NCBI GenBank assembly: GCA_902761665.1
Contig: CACWLA010000002.1
Span: 50,106 to 114,105 of the forward strand
Reading direction: 5' to 3'
DNA length: 64,000 nt
Origin: an uncultured Lachnospiraceae bacterium
GTDB lineage: Bacteria; Bacillota; Clostridia; Lachnospirales; Lachnospiraceae
This document shows, in pieces, positions 17,438-25,818 of the stretch. Under the pieces are notes generated by a model. It had not been told where the DNA came from. It searched no databases and saw nothing but the letters and a program-made list of their open reading frames with translations. Each line of letters opens with the position of its first letter. Position 1 is the stretch's first letter. The position numbers and the translations under genes were made by a program.

Positions 17438-18036
17438 AGAAGACCGTTTCCGGGATCACGGCGGGCCTCCTCATCAGCCTCGGCGGCACGGTATTTCTGG
17501 CGGCCGAGAACAAGGTGGTCGGCGCGGTCGCCTTTACGATAGGCCTCCTCAGCATCTGTTACTACGGGCTTTCCCTCTATACGGGCAAGGTCGGCTATCT
17601 TTTCGAAAAACACGATAAGGAAGCTTTTTCCGTGCTGTTTCTGGGACTTCTCGGGAACACCGTCGGGACGGTCGTCTGCGGCCTTCTGCTGCGCGTCTGC
17701 CGGCCTGCCGTCGCGGAAAAGGCGGAAAGCATATGCGCCGCGAAACTCGGGCTGGATCCGCTGAACGTGTTCCTGCTCGGCTGTTTCTGCGGCATTCTTG
17801 TTTATGTTGCGGTCAATCTGTTCCGCGACAAAAAGACCGTATTGGGCATCCTCATCGGGATCCCGGTCTTCATTCTGAGCGGTTTCGAGCATTCGATCGC
17901 GGATATGTTTTACATGGCGGCGGCCGGAGAATTTTCGCTCCGGGCGCTTGTTTTCATCCTGTTGGTCATTGCCGGGAACAGTGTCGGCGCGCTGGTCTTT
18001 GACCGGCTGCTGCATTTATCCGGCGTGAAGAAATAA
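17431..18036 (+). CDS. Formate/nitrite transporter family channel, compact
   Basis: 201 residues with six predicted membrane segments in the FNT order. The most telling segment is the fifth, ending SGFEHSIADMFYM, which matches the FNT filter helix. The second helix ends in YTGK, near the FNT hallmark TGN. FocA-type proteins usually have 260-280 residues, so this one has short termini and loops. It starts inside purM and is followed by purN after 10 bases. The purine pathway consumes formyl groups twice, so formate import feeding formyl-tetrahydrofolate is the natural inference. Confidence 0.8.
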   Translation: MLKKTVSGITAGLLISLGGTVFLAAENKVVGAVAFTIGLLSICYYGLSLYTGKVGYLFEKHDKEAFSVLFLGLLGNTVGTVVCGLLLRVCRPAVAEKAESICAAKLGLDPLNVFLLGCFCGILVYVAVNLFRDKKTVLGILIGIPVFILSGFEHSIADMFYMAAAGEFSLRALVFILLVIAGNSVGALVFDRLLHLSGVKK

Positions 18037-18046
18037 GGAGTGGGGC

Positions 18047-18670
18047 ATGGAAAAAACAAAGATCGCCGTCCTGGTTTCCGGGGGCGGCACCAACCTGCAG
18101 GCGCTGATCGACGCGCAGGAAGCCGGAAAGCTGAACAGCGGGAAGATCGTGCTCGTGGTCTCGAATAAGGAGGGCGCCTACGCGCTCGAGCGGGCCGAAA
18201 AGGCCGGCATCCCCGCGCTGACGCTTACCCGCAAGGCCTGCGGTTCGCAGGAGGCTTTTGAGGCTGCCCTGCAGGCGGCGCTTGAAGAAGCCGGCACTGA
18301 GCTCATCATTCTTGCGGGCTTTCTCAGCATCCTGAGCGGCGAATTCACGAAGAAGTGGCCGGAGCGCATCATCAACGTGCATCCCGCCCTCATCCCTTCC
18401 TTCTGCGGCAAGGGATTCTACGGGCTGAAGGTGCATGAGGCCGCACTTTCGTACGGCGTGAAGGTGACCGGCGCCACGGTGCATTTCGTGAACGAAGTCC
18501 CGGACGGCGGGCGCATCATCCTGCAGAAGGCCGTGGAGATCAAAGAAGGCGATACGCCGGAGGTCCTCCAGCGGCGCGTGATGGAAGAGGCGGAATGGAT
18601 CCTGCTGCCGCAGGCGGCGGAACTGGTCTCCGAACAGATAAAAAACGAAAAGGAAGGCAAAAAGGCATGA
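18047..18670 (+). CDS. purN: Phosphoribosylglycinamide formyltransferase (PurN)
   Basis: 207 residues, the formyl-THF-dependent GAR transformylase. It has the N-terminal VLVSGGGTNLQALID, the folate-site AGFLSILS, NVHPALIPSF and the catalytic HFVNEVPDGGRII with the conserved His/Asp. TAAGGAG lies before the ATG. Its stop overlaps the next start (ATGA). Confidence 0.93.
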   Translation: MEKTKIAVLVSGGGTNLQALIDAQEAGKLNSGKIVLVVSNKEGAYALERAEKAGIPALTLTRKACGSQEAFEAALQAALEEAGTELIILAGFLSILSGEFTKKWPERIINVHPALIPSFCGKGFYGLKVHEAALSYGVKVTGATVHFVNEVPDGGRIILQKAVEIKEGDTPEVLQRRVMEEAEWILLPQAAELVSEQIKNEKEGKKA

Positions 18671-19299
18671 CCGATTTTCTTGAATTCTTACGTTCCCATC
18701 CCTATCCCGGACGCGGCATCGTGGTCGGCAGGGACAGAGTCTACTATTTCATCATGGGCCGGAGCACGAACTCCCGCAACCGCATCTTCTCGCTGACGGA
18801 CGACGGGATCCGGACCGAGGCCTTTGACGCATCGAAAATGGTCGACCCGAGCCTGATCATTTACCACCCGGTGCGCGAGACCGAAAAAGGCCTGATCGTG
18901 ACGAACGGCAACCAGACCGATACGATCCGCGACTTCGGCGACTTCCGCGCTGCCCTGATGACGCGCGAATATGAGCCGGATGAGCCGAATTTCACGCCGC
19001 GCGTGTCTGCCATGGTCTATCCGGACGGCAGCTTCGAGATGTCCATCCTCAAATACAATGACGGCAGGTGCCTGCGCGAATTCTTCTGCTACGAAGGCTG
19101 CGAGGAGGGCAAGGGTTATTTCATCAGCACCTACGAGGGGCTGGGAAGCCCGCTGCCGAGCTTTTACGGCGAACCGCTCGAGATCACCATGCCCGAGCCG
19201 GACGAGGTCTGGGAAGCCCTGAACGAAGACAACAAGGTCTCGCTTTACACGAAAGTGAACGGCGAGGTCCGCATTTTCAATAAAAACCTGGGGGATTAA
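18667..19299 (+). CDS. purO: IMP cyclohydrolase, PurO-like
   Basis: 210 residues resembling the archaeal-type PurO family that closes FAICAR to IMP, instead of the N-terminal domain of bacterial PurH. It shows GRGIVVG, YYFIMGRSTNSRNRIF, TNGNQTD and EPDEPNFTPRVSAM. The ATG overlaps the purN stop (ATGA). The stand-alone formyltransferase next to it supplies the other half of PurH activity, which supports the call. Confidence 0.85.
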   Translation: MTDFLEFLRSHPYPGRGIVVGRDRVYYFIMGRSTNSRNRIFSLTDDGIRTEAFDASKMVDPSLIIYHPVRETEKGLIVTNGNQTDTIRDFGDFRAALMTREYEPDEPNFTPRVSAMVYPDGSFEMSILKYNDGRCLREFFCYEGCEEGKGYFISTYEGLGSPLPSFYGEPLEITMPEPDEVWEALNEDNKVSLYTKVNGEVRIFNKNLGD

Positions 19300-19302
19300 G
19301 CG

Positions 19303-20481
19303 ATGAACGAACTTGAACTGAAATACGGCTGCAACCCGAACCAAAAGCCCGCACGCATCTTCATGCCGGACGGCAGTGACCTTCCGGTCGAAGTCCTGAA
19401 CGGACGCCCCGGCTTCATCAATTTCCTCGACGCGCTCAATTCCTGGCAGCTCGTGAAGGAACTGAAGGAGGCGACCGGACTGCCGGCTGCGGCTTCCTTC
19501 AAGCACGTTTCCCCTGCCGGCGCCGCGGTGGGCAAGCCCCTCTCGGCAACGGACCGTGCGATGTATTTCGTAGATCCGGACGAGGAACTTACCCCGATCG
19601 CGAGCGCCTACATCCGCGCCCGCGGGGCGGACCGGCTCTGCTCCTACGGCGACTGGGCGGCACTTTCCGAAGAGTGCGATGCCGCGACCGCGCGCTATCT
19701 GAAGGCTGAGGTCTCGGACGGCGTCATTGCCCCGTCCTACAGCGAGGAAGCGCTGGAGATCCTCCGCACGAAGAAAAAAGGCGGCTACAACGTGGTCCGG
19801 ATCGATCCGGATTACGTGCCCGCGCCGCAGGAATACAAGGACGTTTTCGGCATCCGCTTCGAGCAGGGCCACAACAATTTCAAGATCGACGAAGCCCTGC
19901 TGTCCAACATCGTGACGCAGAATAAAGACCTTCCCGAGGCGGCGAAGATCGACATGATCGTGGCACTGATCACCCTGAAGTATACCCAGTCCAATTCGGT
20001 CTGCTACGTGAAGGACGGGCAGGCGATCGGCGTGGGCGCCGGCCAGCAGAGCCGCATCCACTGCACGCGCCTTGCCGGCAGCAAGGCCGACAACTGGTAT
20101 CTCCGTCAGAGCCCGCAGGTGCTCGGCCTGCCGTTCAAGGCGGATATCCACCGTGCGGACCGCGACAACGCGATCGACGTGTACATTTCCGACGAGTACG
20201 ACGACGTCCTGCGCGACGGCGAGTGGCAGAAGGTCTTCACCGAAAGGCCCGCGGTGTTCACGGCTGAAGAAAAGAAGGCCTGGATCGCGACCCAAAGCGG
20301 CGTGACCTGCGGCTCCGATGCCTTCTTCCCCTTCGGCGACAACGTCGAGCGCGCGAGAAAATCCGGCGTGCAGTACATTGCCGAGCCCGGCGGTTCCATC
20401 CGTGACGATCATGTGATCATGACGGCTGACCGCTACAACATGGTCATGTGCTTCACCGGCATGCGCCTGTTCCATCACTGA
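19303..20481 (+). CDS. Stand-alone AICAR formyltransferase (PurH C-terminal-type)
   Basis: 392 residues corresponding to the AICAR transformylase part of PurH with no cyclohydrolase domain. It begins LKYGCNPNQKPA and includes SFKHVSPAGAA with the catalytic Lys-His pair, KYTQSNSVCYVKDGQAIGVGAGQQSR, and the C-terminal AEPGGSIRDD block. It transfers the formyl group from 10-formyl-THF to AICAR. It starts 3 bases after the PurO-like gene, so both halves of the final two steps are co-translated as separate chains. Confidence 0.9.
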   Translation: MNELELKYGCNPNQKPARIFMPDGSDLPVEVLNGRPGFINFLDALNSWQLVKELKEATGLPAAASFKHVSPAGAAVGKPLSATDRAMYFVDPDEELTPIASAYIRARGADRLCSYGDWAALSEECDAATARYLKAEVSDGVIAPSYSEEALEILRTKKKGGYNVVRIDPDYVPAPQEYKDVFGIRFEQGHNNFKIDEALLSNIVTQNKDLPEAAKIDMIVALITLKYTQSNSVCYVKDGQAIGVGAGQQSRIHCTRLAGSKADNWYLRQSPQVLGLPFKADIHRADRDNAIDVYISDEYDDVLRDGEWQKVFTERPAVFTAEEKKAWIATQSGVTCGSDAFFPFGDNVERARKSGVQYIAEPGGSIRDDHVIMTADRYNMVMCFTGMRLFHH

Positions 20482-20509
20482 TCAATCAAAACGACGGGAG
20501 ACCACCGAC

Positions 20510-21778
20510 ATGAAAATACTGGTCGTGGGCGGCGGCGGACGTGAGCACGCCGTGATCAAGAAACTGAAGGAAAATCCGAAGGCGGAGAAGATCTTTGCCC
20601 TGCCCGGCAACGGCGGGATCGCCGCCGATGCGGAATGCGCTGGCATCAAGGCAACGGACATCCCCGGCATCGTGAATTTCGCGAAGGAAAACGGCATCGA
20701 CTATGCCGTGGTGACGCCGGACGATCCGCTGGTCCTCGGCTGCGTGGACGCGCTGGAGGCGGAGGGCATTCCCTGCTTCGGACCGCGCGCGAATGCCGCG
20801 ATCATCGAGGGCAGCAAGATCTTTTCCAAGCGCCTGATGCAGAAATACGGCATTCCGACGGCGGCCTGCGAGGTCTTTGAGGAGATGGAGCCGGCGCTCG
20901 AATACCTGAAGACGGCGCCCCTTCCCGCGGTCGTGAAGGCCGACGGCCTCGCGCTCGGCAAGGGTGTGATCATCGCGGAGACCCGCGAAGAGGCGGAGGA
21001 AGCCGTCCGCGGCATGATGCAGGACCTGAAGTTTGGAAAGAGCGGAAGCCGTATCCTGATCGAGGAATTCCTGGAAGGCCCGGAGGTCTCCGTGCTGGCT
21101 TTCACCGACGGAAAGGCCATGAAGCCCATGGTCTCGTCGATGGACCACAAGCGCGCGGGCGACGGTGACACCGGCCTCAATACCGGCGGCATGGGCACCA
21201 TCGCGCCGAACCCTTACTACACCGAAGAAGTCGCGGCGCGCTGCATGCAGGAGATCTTCCTGCCCACGATGGCTGCGATGAACGCCGAGGGACGGACTTT
21301 CAGGGGCTGCCTCTACTTCGGCCTGATGATCACGGAAAAGGGACCGAAGGTCATCGAATACAACTGCCGCTTCGGCGACCCCGAGACGCAGGTGGTGCTG
21401 CCGCTCCTTAAGAGCGACCTTCTGGAGATCATGCTGGCAGTTACCGAAGAACGCCTGAGCGAGGTCCCCGTGGAGTTCGAGGACGGTGCAGCCTGCTGCG
21501 TCATCATGGCATCGGAGGGGTATCCCGTCGCCTACGGCAAGGGCTATCCCATCACGATCCCGGCGGACCTTCTGGAAAAGGTCTACGTGGCCGGCGCCGC
21601 GGTAAAGGACGGCGCCCTGGTCACCTCAGGCGGGCGAGTTCTCGGCGTGACGGAGACCGCAGAGAGCCTGCCCGAGGCAATTGAGAAAGCCTACGCGGAC
21701 GTTGCCCGCATCCATTTTGACAACGAATATTATCGGAAAGACATCGGACAGCGCGGCCTTGCCGCCGTCACAAAATAA
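20510..21778 (+). CDS. purD: Phosphoribosylamine-glycine ligase (PurD)
   Basis: 422-residue ATP-grasp enzyme. It has the N-terminal LVVGGGGREHAV, the hinge YGIPTAACEVFEEME, the ATP-binding VVKADGLALGKGVIIA and the metal-binding IEYNCRFGDPETQ. It makes GAR from phosphoribosylamine and glycine. It lies between the AICAR formyltransferase and purL with 14-28 base gaps. Confidence 0.95.
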   Translation: MKILVVGGGGREHAVIKKLKENPKAEKIFALPGNGGIAADAECAGIKATDIPGIVNFAKENGIDYAVVTPDDPLVLGCVDALEAEGIPCFGPRANAAIIEGSKIFSKRLMQKYGIPTAACEVFEEMEPALEYLKTAPLPAVVKADGLALGKGVIIAETREEAEEAVRGMMQDLKFGKSGSRILIEEFLEGPEVSVLAFTDGKAMKPMVSSMDHKRAGDGDTGLNTGGMGTIAPNPYYTEEVAARCMQEIFLPTMAAMNAEGRTFRGCLYFGLMITEKGPKVIEYNCRFGDPETQVVLPLLKSDLLEIMLAVTEERLSEVPVEFEDGAACCVIMASEGYPVAYGKGYPITIPADLLEKVYVAGAAVKDGALVTSGGRVLGVTETAESLPEAIEKAYADVARIHFDNEYYRKDIGQRGLAAVTK

Positions 21779-21792
21779 AGCGGAGAGAAACT

Positions 21793-24700
21793 ATGGTCTA
21801 TCGCATTTTCGTGGAGAAAAAACCGGGACAGGACAGCGAAGCGAAGGCACTTGCCCGGGAGATCAGGGAATTTCTGGGGATCGAAGCCCTTAAGGATCTG
21901 CGGCTGCTGAACCGCTACGACGCGGAGGGACTGGACAAGGCGCATTTCGACTACGCGGTCCGCACCGTGTTTTCGGAGCCGCAGGTGGATACCGCTTCGG
22001 AAGAGGTCAGCTTCCCGGGCGCGGCGGTCTTTGCCGTGGAATACCTGCCCGGCCAGTTCGACCAGCGCGCGGACTCTGCGGCGCAGTGCATCCAGCTGAT
22101 CTTCCAGGGAGAGCGTCCGCTCGTGAAGACGGCAAAGGTCTACGTCCTCTACGGTGATCTCAGTGAAGAGGAGATCGCGGCGGTCAGAAAGTACGTGATC
22201 AACCCCGTTGAAGCCCGTGAGGCAGCGCTCGAAAAGCCCGAAACGATCCGTCCGCGCTACGCCGTTCCGGAGAGCGTGGAGATGATGGACGGCTTCCGGG
22301 AAATGGATCGCGAAGCCCTGTCGGCACTTTCCGCCCGGCTCGGCCTTGCCATGGACACGGACGACCTCGAATTCTGCCGCGATTATTTCCTCACCGAGCG
22401 GCGCGATCCGACCATCACGGAGATCCGCATGATCGACACCTACTGGTCCGATCACTGCCGCCACACGACCTTCAATACCGTCATCGATGCGGTCAGCTTT
22501 GAGGATCCGCTCCTGCAGCAGGCCTGGGACCGCTATCAGGAAACGCGGCGGGAACTCGGCCGTACGAAGCCCGCGTGCCTCATGGACATCGCGACGCTGG
22601 CGGTCCGGTACCTGAAAGCGCACGGCTGCCTCGACAAACTTGACGAATCCGAGGAGATCAATGCCTGCACGGTCCGCATCGAAGCCGAGATGGACGGCAA
22701 AAAGGAACCGTGGCTCCTCCTTTTCAAGAACGAAACACACAATCACCCGACCGAGATCGAGCCCTTCGGCGGCGCGGCCACCTGTATCGGCGGCGCCATC
22801 CGCGATCCGCTTTCGGGAAGGTCCTACGTCTACGGGGCCATGCGCCTGACGGGCGCGGCAGACCCGCTGAAACCGGTGGAAGAGACACTTCCCGGCAAGC
22901 TTCCACAGCGGAAAATCGTGACGACGGCGGCCGCAGGCTATTCCTCCTACGGCAATCAGATCGGCCTTGCGACCGGCATTGTCGACGAATGGTACCATCC
23001 CGGCTACGAAGCGAAGCGCATGGAGATCGGCGCGGTCATCGCAGCGGCGCCGGCGGAGAACGTCAGGCGCGAGCGCCCGGCGCCCGGAGACGTCGTGCTG
23101 CTTCTCGGCGGCGGGACGGGGCGCGACGGCATCGGCGGTGCGACAGGCTCCTCGAAGGCCCACACGGCGCATTCCGTGGAAGACTGCGGCGCGGAAGTTC
23201 AGAAGGGCAACGCCCCCGAGGAAAGAAAACTCCAGCGCCTGTTCCGCAGGCCTGAGGCATCGAAACTCATCAAGCGCTGCAACGACTTCGGCGCGGGCGG
23301 CGTGTCGGTCGCGGTCGGCGAACTCGCGGACGGCCTCGTCATCGATCTGAACGCAGTACCGAAGAAGTACGAAGGCCTTGACGGCACCGAGCTTGCGATC
23401 AGCGAGTCGCAGGAGCGCATGGCCGTGGTCGTGGCGCCGGAGGACGCGGAGACCTTCCTGCGCCTTGCGGAGGAAGAGAATCTGCAGGCGTCGGTCGTGG
23501 CGAAAGTGCAGGAGGAAAGACGCCTCGTCATGCACTGGAACGGGAAGACGATCGTGGACATCAGCCGCGACTTCCTGGATTCGAACGGCGCGGAGAAGCA
23601 CATCACGATCGCGCCGGCAGCCCCTGCCCTGAAGGCGGAAGATGTCACTGGCAGTTTCACCGATAATTATAAAGCCCTTGCGGCGGACCTCAACTGCTGC
23701 TCGAAGCGCGGCCTTTCCGAACGCTTTGACTCGACGATCGGCGCCGGCACGGTGCTGATGCCCTTCGGCGGCGCAAGGCAGCTCACCCCCGCCCAGGCGA
23801 TGGTCCAGCTTGTTTCCTCCGAGACGAAGCATACCGACGACTGCTCGCTGATGGCCTGGGGCTTCGACCCGTACTTAAGCAGCGAAAGCCCGTACCACGG
23901 CGCCTACACGGCTGTCGTGGAATCGGTCTCGAAGCTGATCGCGAGCGGCGCGGAGTTTAAGGATGTTTACCTTTCCCTGCAGGAGTATTTCGAAAAGCCC
24001 GGCCGCGATCCGAAGCGCTGGGGCAAGCCCCTCGCCGCCCTGCTCGGCGCCTTCAATGCCCAGATGGACCTCGGCATCGGCGCCATCGGCGGCAAGGACT
24101 CCATGTCCGGCTCCTTTGAGCAGCTGGACGTCCCGCCGACTCTCGTTTCCTTCGCGGTCACCACGCAGAAGACCGGCGACATCGTTTCCCCGGAAATGAA
24201 GCAGGCCGGCCACGTCCTCATCCGCCTCGCGCCTGAACGGACGTCGGAAGGGCTGCCGGACGCGGAGAGTCTGAAGAAGGTCTTTGCCCTTGTCACGGCT
24301 GCGGTACGGAGCGGCCGCGCCTTTGCGGTGTATACGCCCGGCCACGGCGGGATCGCGGAAGCGGTGATGAAGATGAGCTTCGGAAACGGCTTCGGCTTCC
24401 GCTTCGCGGACGGCCTCAGCCTCCGCAAACTTTTCGGCCGGGACCACGGTGCATTCCTGCTCGAGGTCGAAAAGGCGGAGGAAGGCGAGGAAGTGATCGG
24501 CGTGATCACGAATGACGACGCTTTCACTCTGGGCAGCGAAACGGTCCCTGCCTCGGAACTCCTCCGCATCAGTGAAGACCGGCTCGAGAGCGTCTTTGCC
24601 TGCAATATCCCCATGCCGGAAGAAGAGATCCCGGCGTTCAGCTTCGAAGCAAAAGACCGACCGGCGCCTGCCGTGCTGACGGCAAGGCCGAAGATCCTCA

Positions 24701-25488
24701 TCCCGGCTTTCCCGGGCACCAACTGCGAATATGACAGCGCGAAAGCGGTCGCGGATGCAGGCGCCGAGCCGCAGATCATGCTGATCCGGAATCTCACGGC
24801 GGACGCCGTTGCCGAAAGCGTGGAGCGTTTCGCGGCAGCAGCCCGCGGCGCGCAGGCGATCTTCATCCCCGGCGGTTTCTCCGGCGGCGATGAGCCGGAC
24901 GGCAGCGGCAAGTTCATCACGGCTTTCTTCCGGGCAGCCCCGGTGAAGGAAGCGGTGACCGAACTTCTGGAGCGCCGCGACGGCCTCATGCTCGGCATCT
25001 GCAACGGCTTCCAGGCTCTGATCAAGCTGGGCCTCGTGCCTTACGGCAAGATCCTGGATGTGGACGAGACTTTCCCGACCCTGACTTTCAATACCATCGG
25101 CCGCCACCAGTCGCGCATCGTGCGCACGCGGATCGCGTCGAATAAGTCCCCGTGGCTCGCGCTGACGAAGCCCGGCGAGATCTACTCCGTCCCGATTTCG
25201 CACGGCGAGGGCCGCTTCTTCGCGGACCGCGCGCTGGCGGAAAAGCTGGCGGAAAACGGTCAGGTCGCGACCCAGTACGTGGACGCGGACGGCTGCCCGA
25301 CCCTGGACGTGCATTTCAATCCGAACGGCTCGCTGCTGGCCATCGAAGGCATCACCTCGCCCGACGGCCGTGTCTTCGGCAAGATGGGCCATGCGGAGCG
25401 CATCGGCGCGGGACTCTACAAAAACGTCCCGGGCGAATACGACATGCAGCTCTTCAAGGCCGCAGTGAAGTATTTCAGGAGAGAATGA
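21793..25488 (+). CDS. purL: Phosphoribosylformylglycinamidine synthase, single chain (PurL)
   Basis: 1231 residues, the clostridial single-chain form with the glutaminase fused at the C-terminus. The FGAM synthetase core includes DTYWSDHCRHTTF, FKNETHNHPTEIEPFGGAATCIGG and IGGKDSMSG. The class I glutaminase begins near residue 970 (LIPAFPGTNCEYD) and has the nucleophile Cys in LGICNGFQALIKLG and the HGEGRF histidine/glutamate. It ends the purine operon and is followed by a dispersed repeat. Confidence 0.95.
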   Translation: MVYRIFVEKKPGQDSEAKALAREIREFLGIEALKDLRLLNRYDAEGLDKAHFDYAVRTVFSEPQVDTASEEVSFPGAAVFAVEYLPGQFDQRADSAAQCIQLIFQGERPLVKTAKVYVLYGDLSEEEIAAVRKYVINPVEAREAALEKPETIRPRYAVPESVEMMDGFREMDREALSALSARLGLAMDTDDLEFCRDYFLTERRDPTITEIRMIDTYWSDHCRHTTFNTVIDAVSFEDPLLQQAWDRYQETRRELGRTKPACLMDIATLAVRYLKAHGCLDKLDESEEINACTVRIEAEMDGKKEPWLLLFKNETHNHPTEIEPFGGAATCIGGAIRDPLSGRSYVYGAMRLTGAADPLKPVEETLPGKLPQRKIVTTAAAGYSSYGNQIGLATGIVDEWYHPGYEAKRMEIGAVIAAAPAENVRRERPAPGDVVLLLGGGTGRDGIGGATGSSKAHTAHSVEDCGAEVQKGNAPEERKLQRLFRRPEASKLIKRCNDFGAGGVSVAVGELADGLVIDLNAVPKKYEGLDGTELAISESQERMAVVVAPEDAETFLRLAEEENLQASVVAKVQEERRLVMHWNGKTIVDISRDFLDSNGAEKHITIAPAAPALKAEDVTGSFTDNYKALAADLNCCSKRGLSERFDSTIGAGTVLMPFGGARQLTPAQAMVQLVSSETKHTDDCSLMAWGFDPYLSSESPYHGAYTAVVESVSKLIASGAEFKDVYLSLQEYFEKPGRDPKRWGKPLAALLGAFNAQMDLGIGAIGGKDSMSGSFEQLDVPPTLVSFAVTTQKTGDIVSPEMKQAGHVLIRLAPERTSEGLPDAESLKKVFALVTAAVRSGRAFAVYTPGHGGIAEAVMKMSFGNGFGFRFADGLSLRKLFGRDHGAFLLEVEKAEEGEEVIGVITNDDAFTLGSETVPASELLRISEDRLESVFACNIPMPEEEIPAFSFEAKDRPAPAVLTARPKILIPAFPGTNCEYDSAKAVADAGAEPQIMLIRNLTADAVAESVERFAAAARGAQAIFIPGGFSGGDEPDGSGKFITAFFRAAPVKEAVTELLERRDGLMLGICNGFQALIKLGLVPYGKILDVDETFPTLTFNTIGRHQSRIVRTRIASNKSPWLALTKPGEIYSVPISHGEGRFFADRALAEKLAENGQVATQYVDADGCPTLDVHFNPNGSLLAIEGITSPDGRVFGKMGHAERIGAGLYKNVPGEYDMQLFKAAVKYFRRE

Positions 25489-25505
25489 GCAGAAATCAGC
25501 CACGC

Positions 25506-25748
25506 CCGGCAGCAGTCCTGTACGGACACGGCATGAGGACGTCCGGCTGACGGCACATGCGGCGGAAAGCGCAGGCTCCGGATAAAAACCGCGCATTCTT
25601 CTGCGCGGTTTTTACCGAGGTTCAGCGAAAATGCATCAGGCATTTTCGCGGTTTACGAGGCTGCCGGAAAGCCTGCGTGAAGCCGCCGCATCTTCGTGCC
25701 GTCCCGGGCGGACGTCTGCCGGGGATGGGCAGGACTGCTGCCGGGCGG
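25506..25748 (+). repeat. Dispersed intergenic repeat, copy A (contains terminator hairpin)
   Basis: About 240 bases that match copy B at 52396-52654 on the opposite strand over most of their length. Shared blocks include the hairpin AAAAACCGCGCA/TGCGCGGTTTTT, then ACCGAGGTTCAGCGAAAATGC followed by the palindromic GCATTTTCGC, then GGTTTACGAGGCTGCCG, GAAGCCGCCGCAT and GCCGTCCCGGGCGGA...GGGGATGGGCAGGAC. Both copies lie just 3' of a gene on the same strand as that gene. No coding frame is convincing. It occupies most of the 330-base gap after purL. Confidence 0.8.
25594..25616 (+). terminator. Terminator hairpin inside repeat copy A
   Basis: AAAAACCGCGCA and TGCGCGGTTTTT form a strong hairpin ending in a T-run about 110 bases after purL. 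It is symmetrical and could act in either direction. Confidence 0.75.
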
Positions 25749-25767
25749 GGCGGACTTCATGACAGAA

Positions 25768-25804
25768 AAAAAAGGCGCAGCCGGTTTTCCGGCTGCGCCT
25801 TTTC
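25768..25804. terminator. Bidirectional terminator between purL and clpB
   Basis: AAAGGCGCAGCCGG and CCGGCTGCGCCTTT form a perfect stem with a TTTT loop, flanked by A-run and T-run. It serves the convergent clpB transcript and backs up the purine operon terminator. Confidence 0.92.
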
Positions 25805-25818
25805 ATGTTTGGCAGGGC

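Noticed and set aside
21730-23832. A 700-codon open frame on the minus strand opposite purL
   Set aside because: Same antisense artefact; no recognisable motif, and purL is certain.
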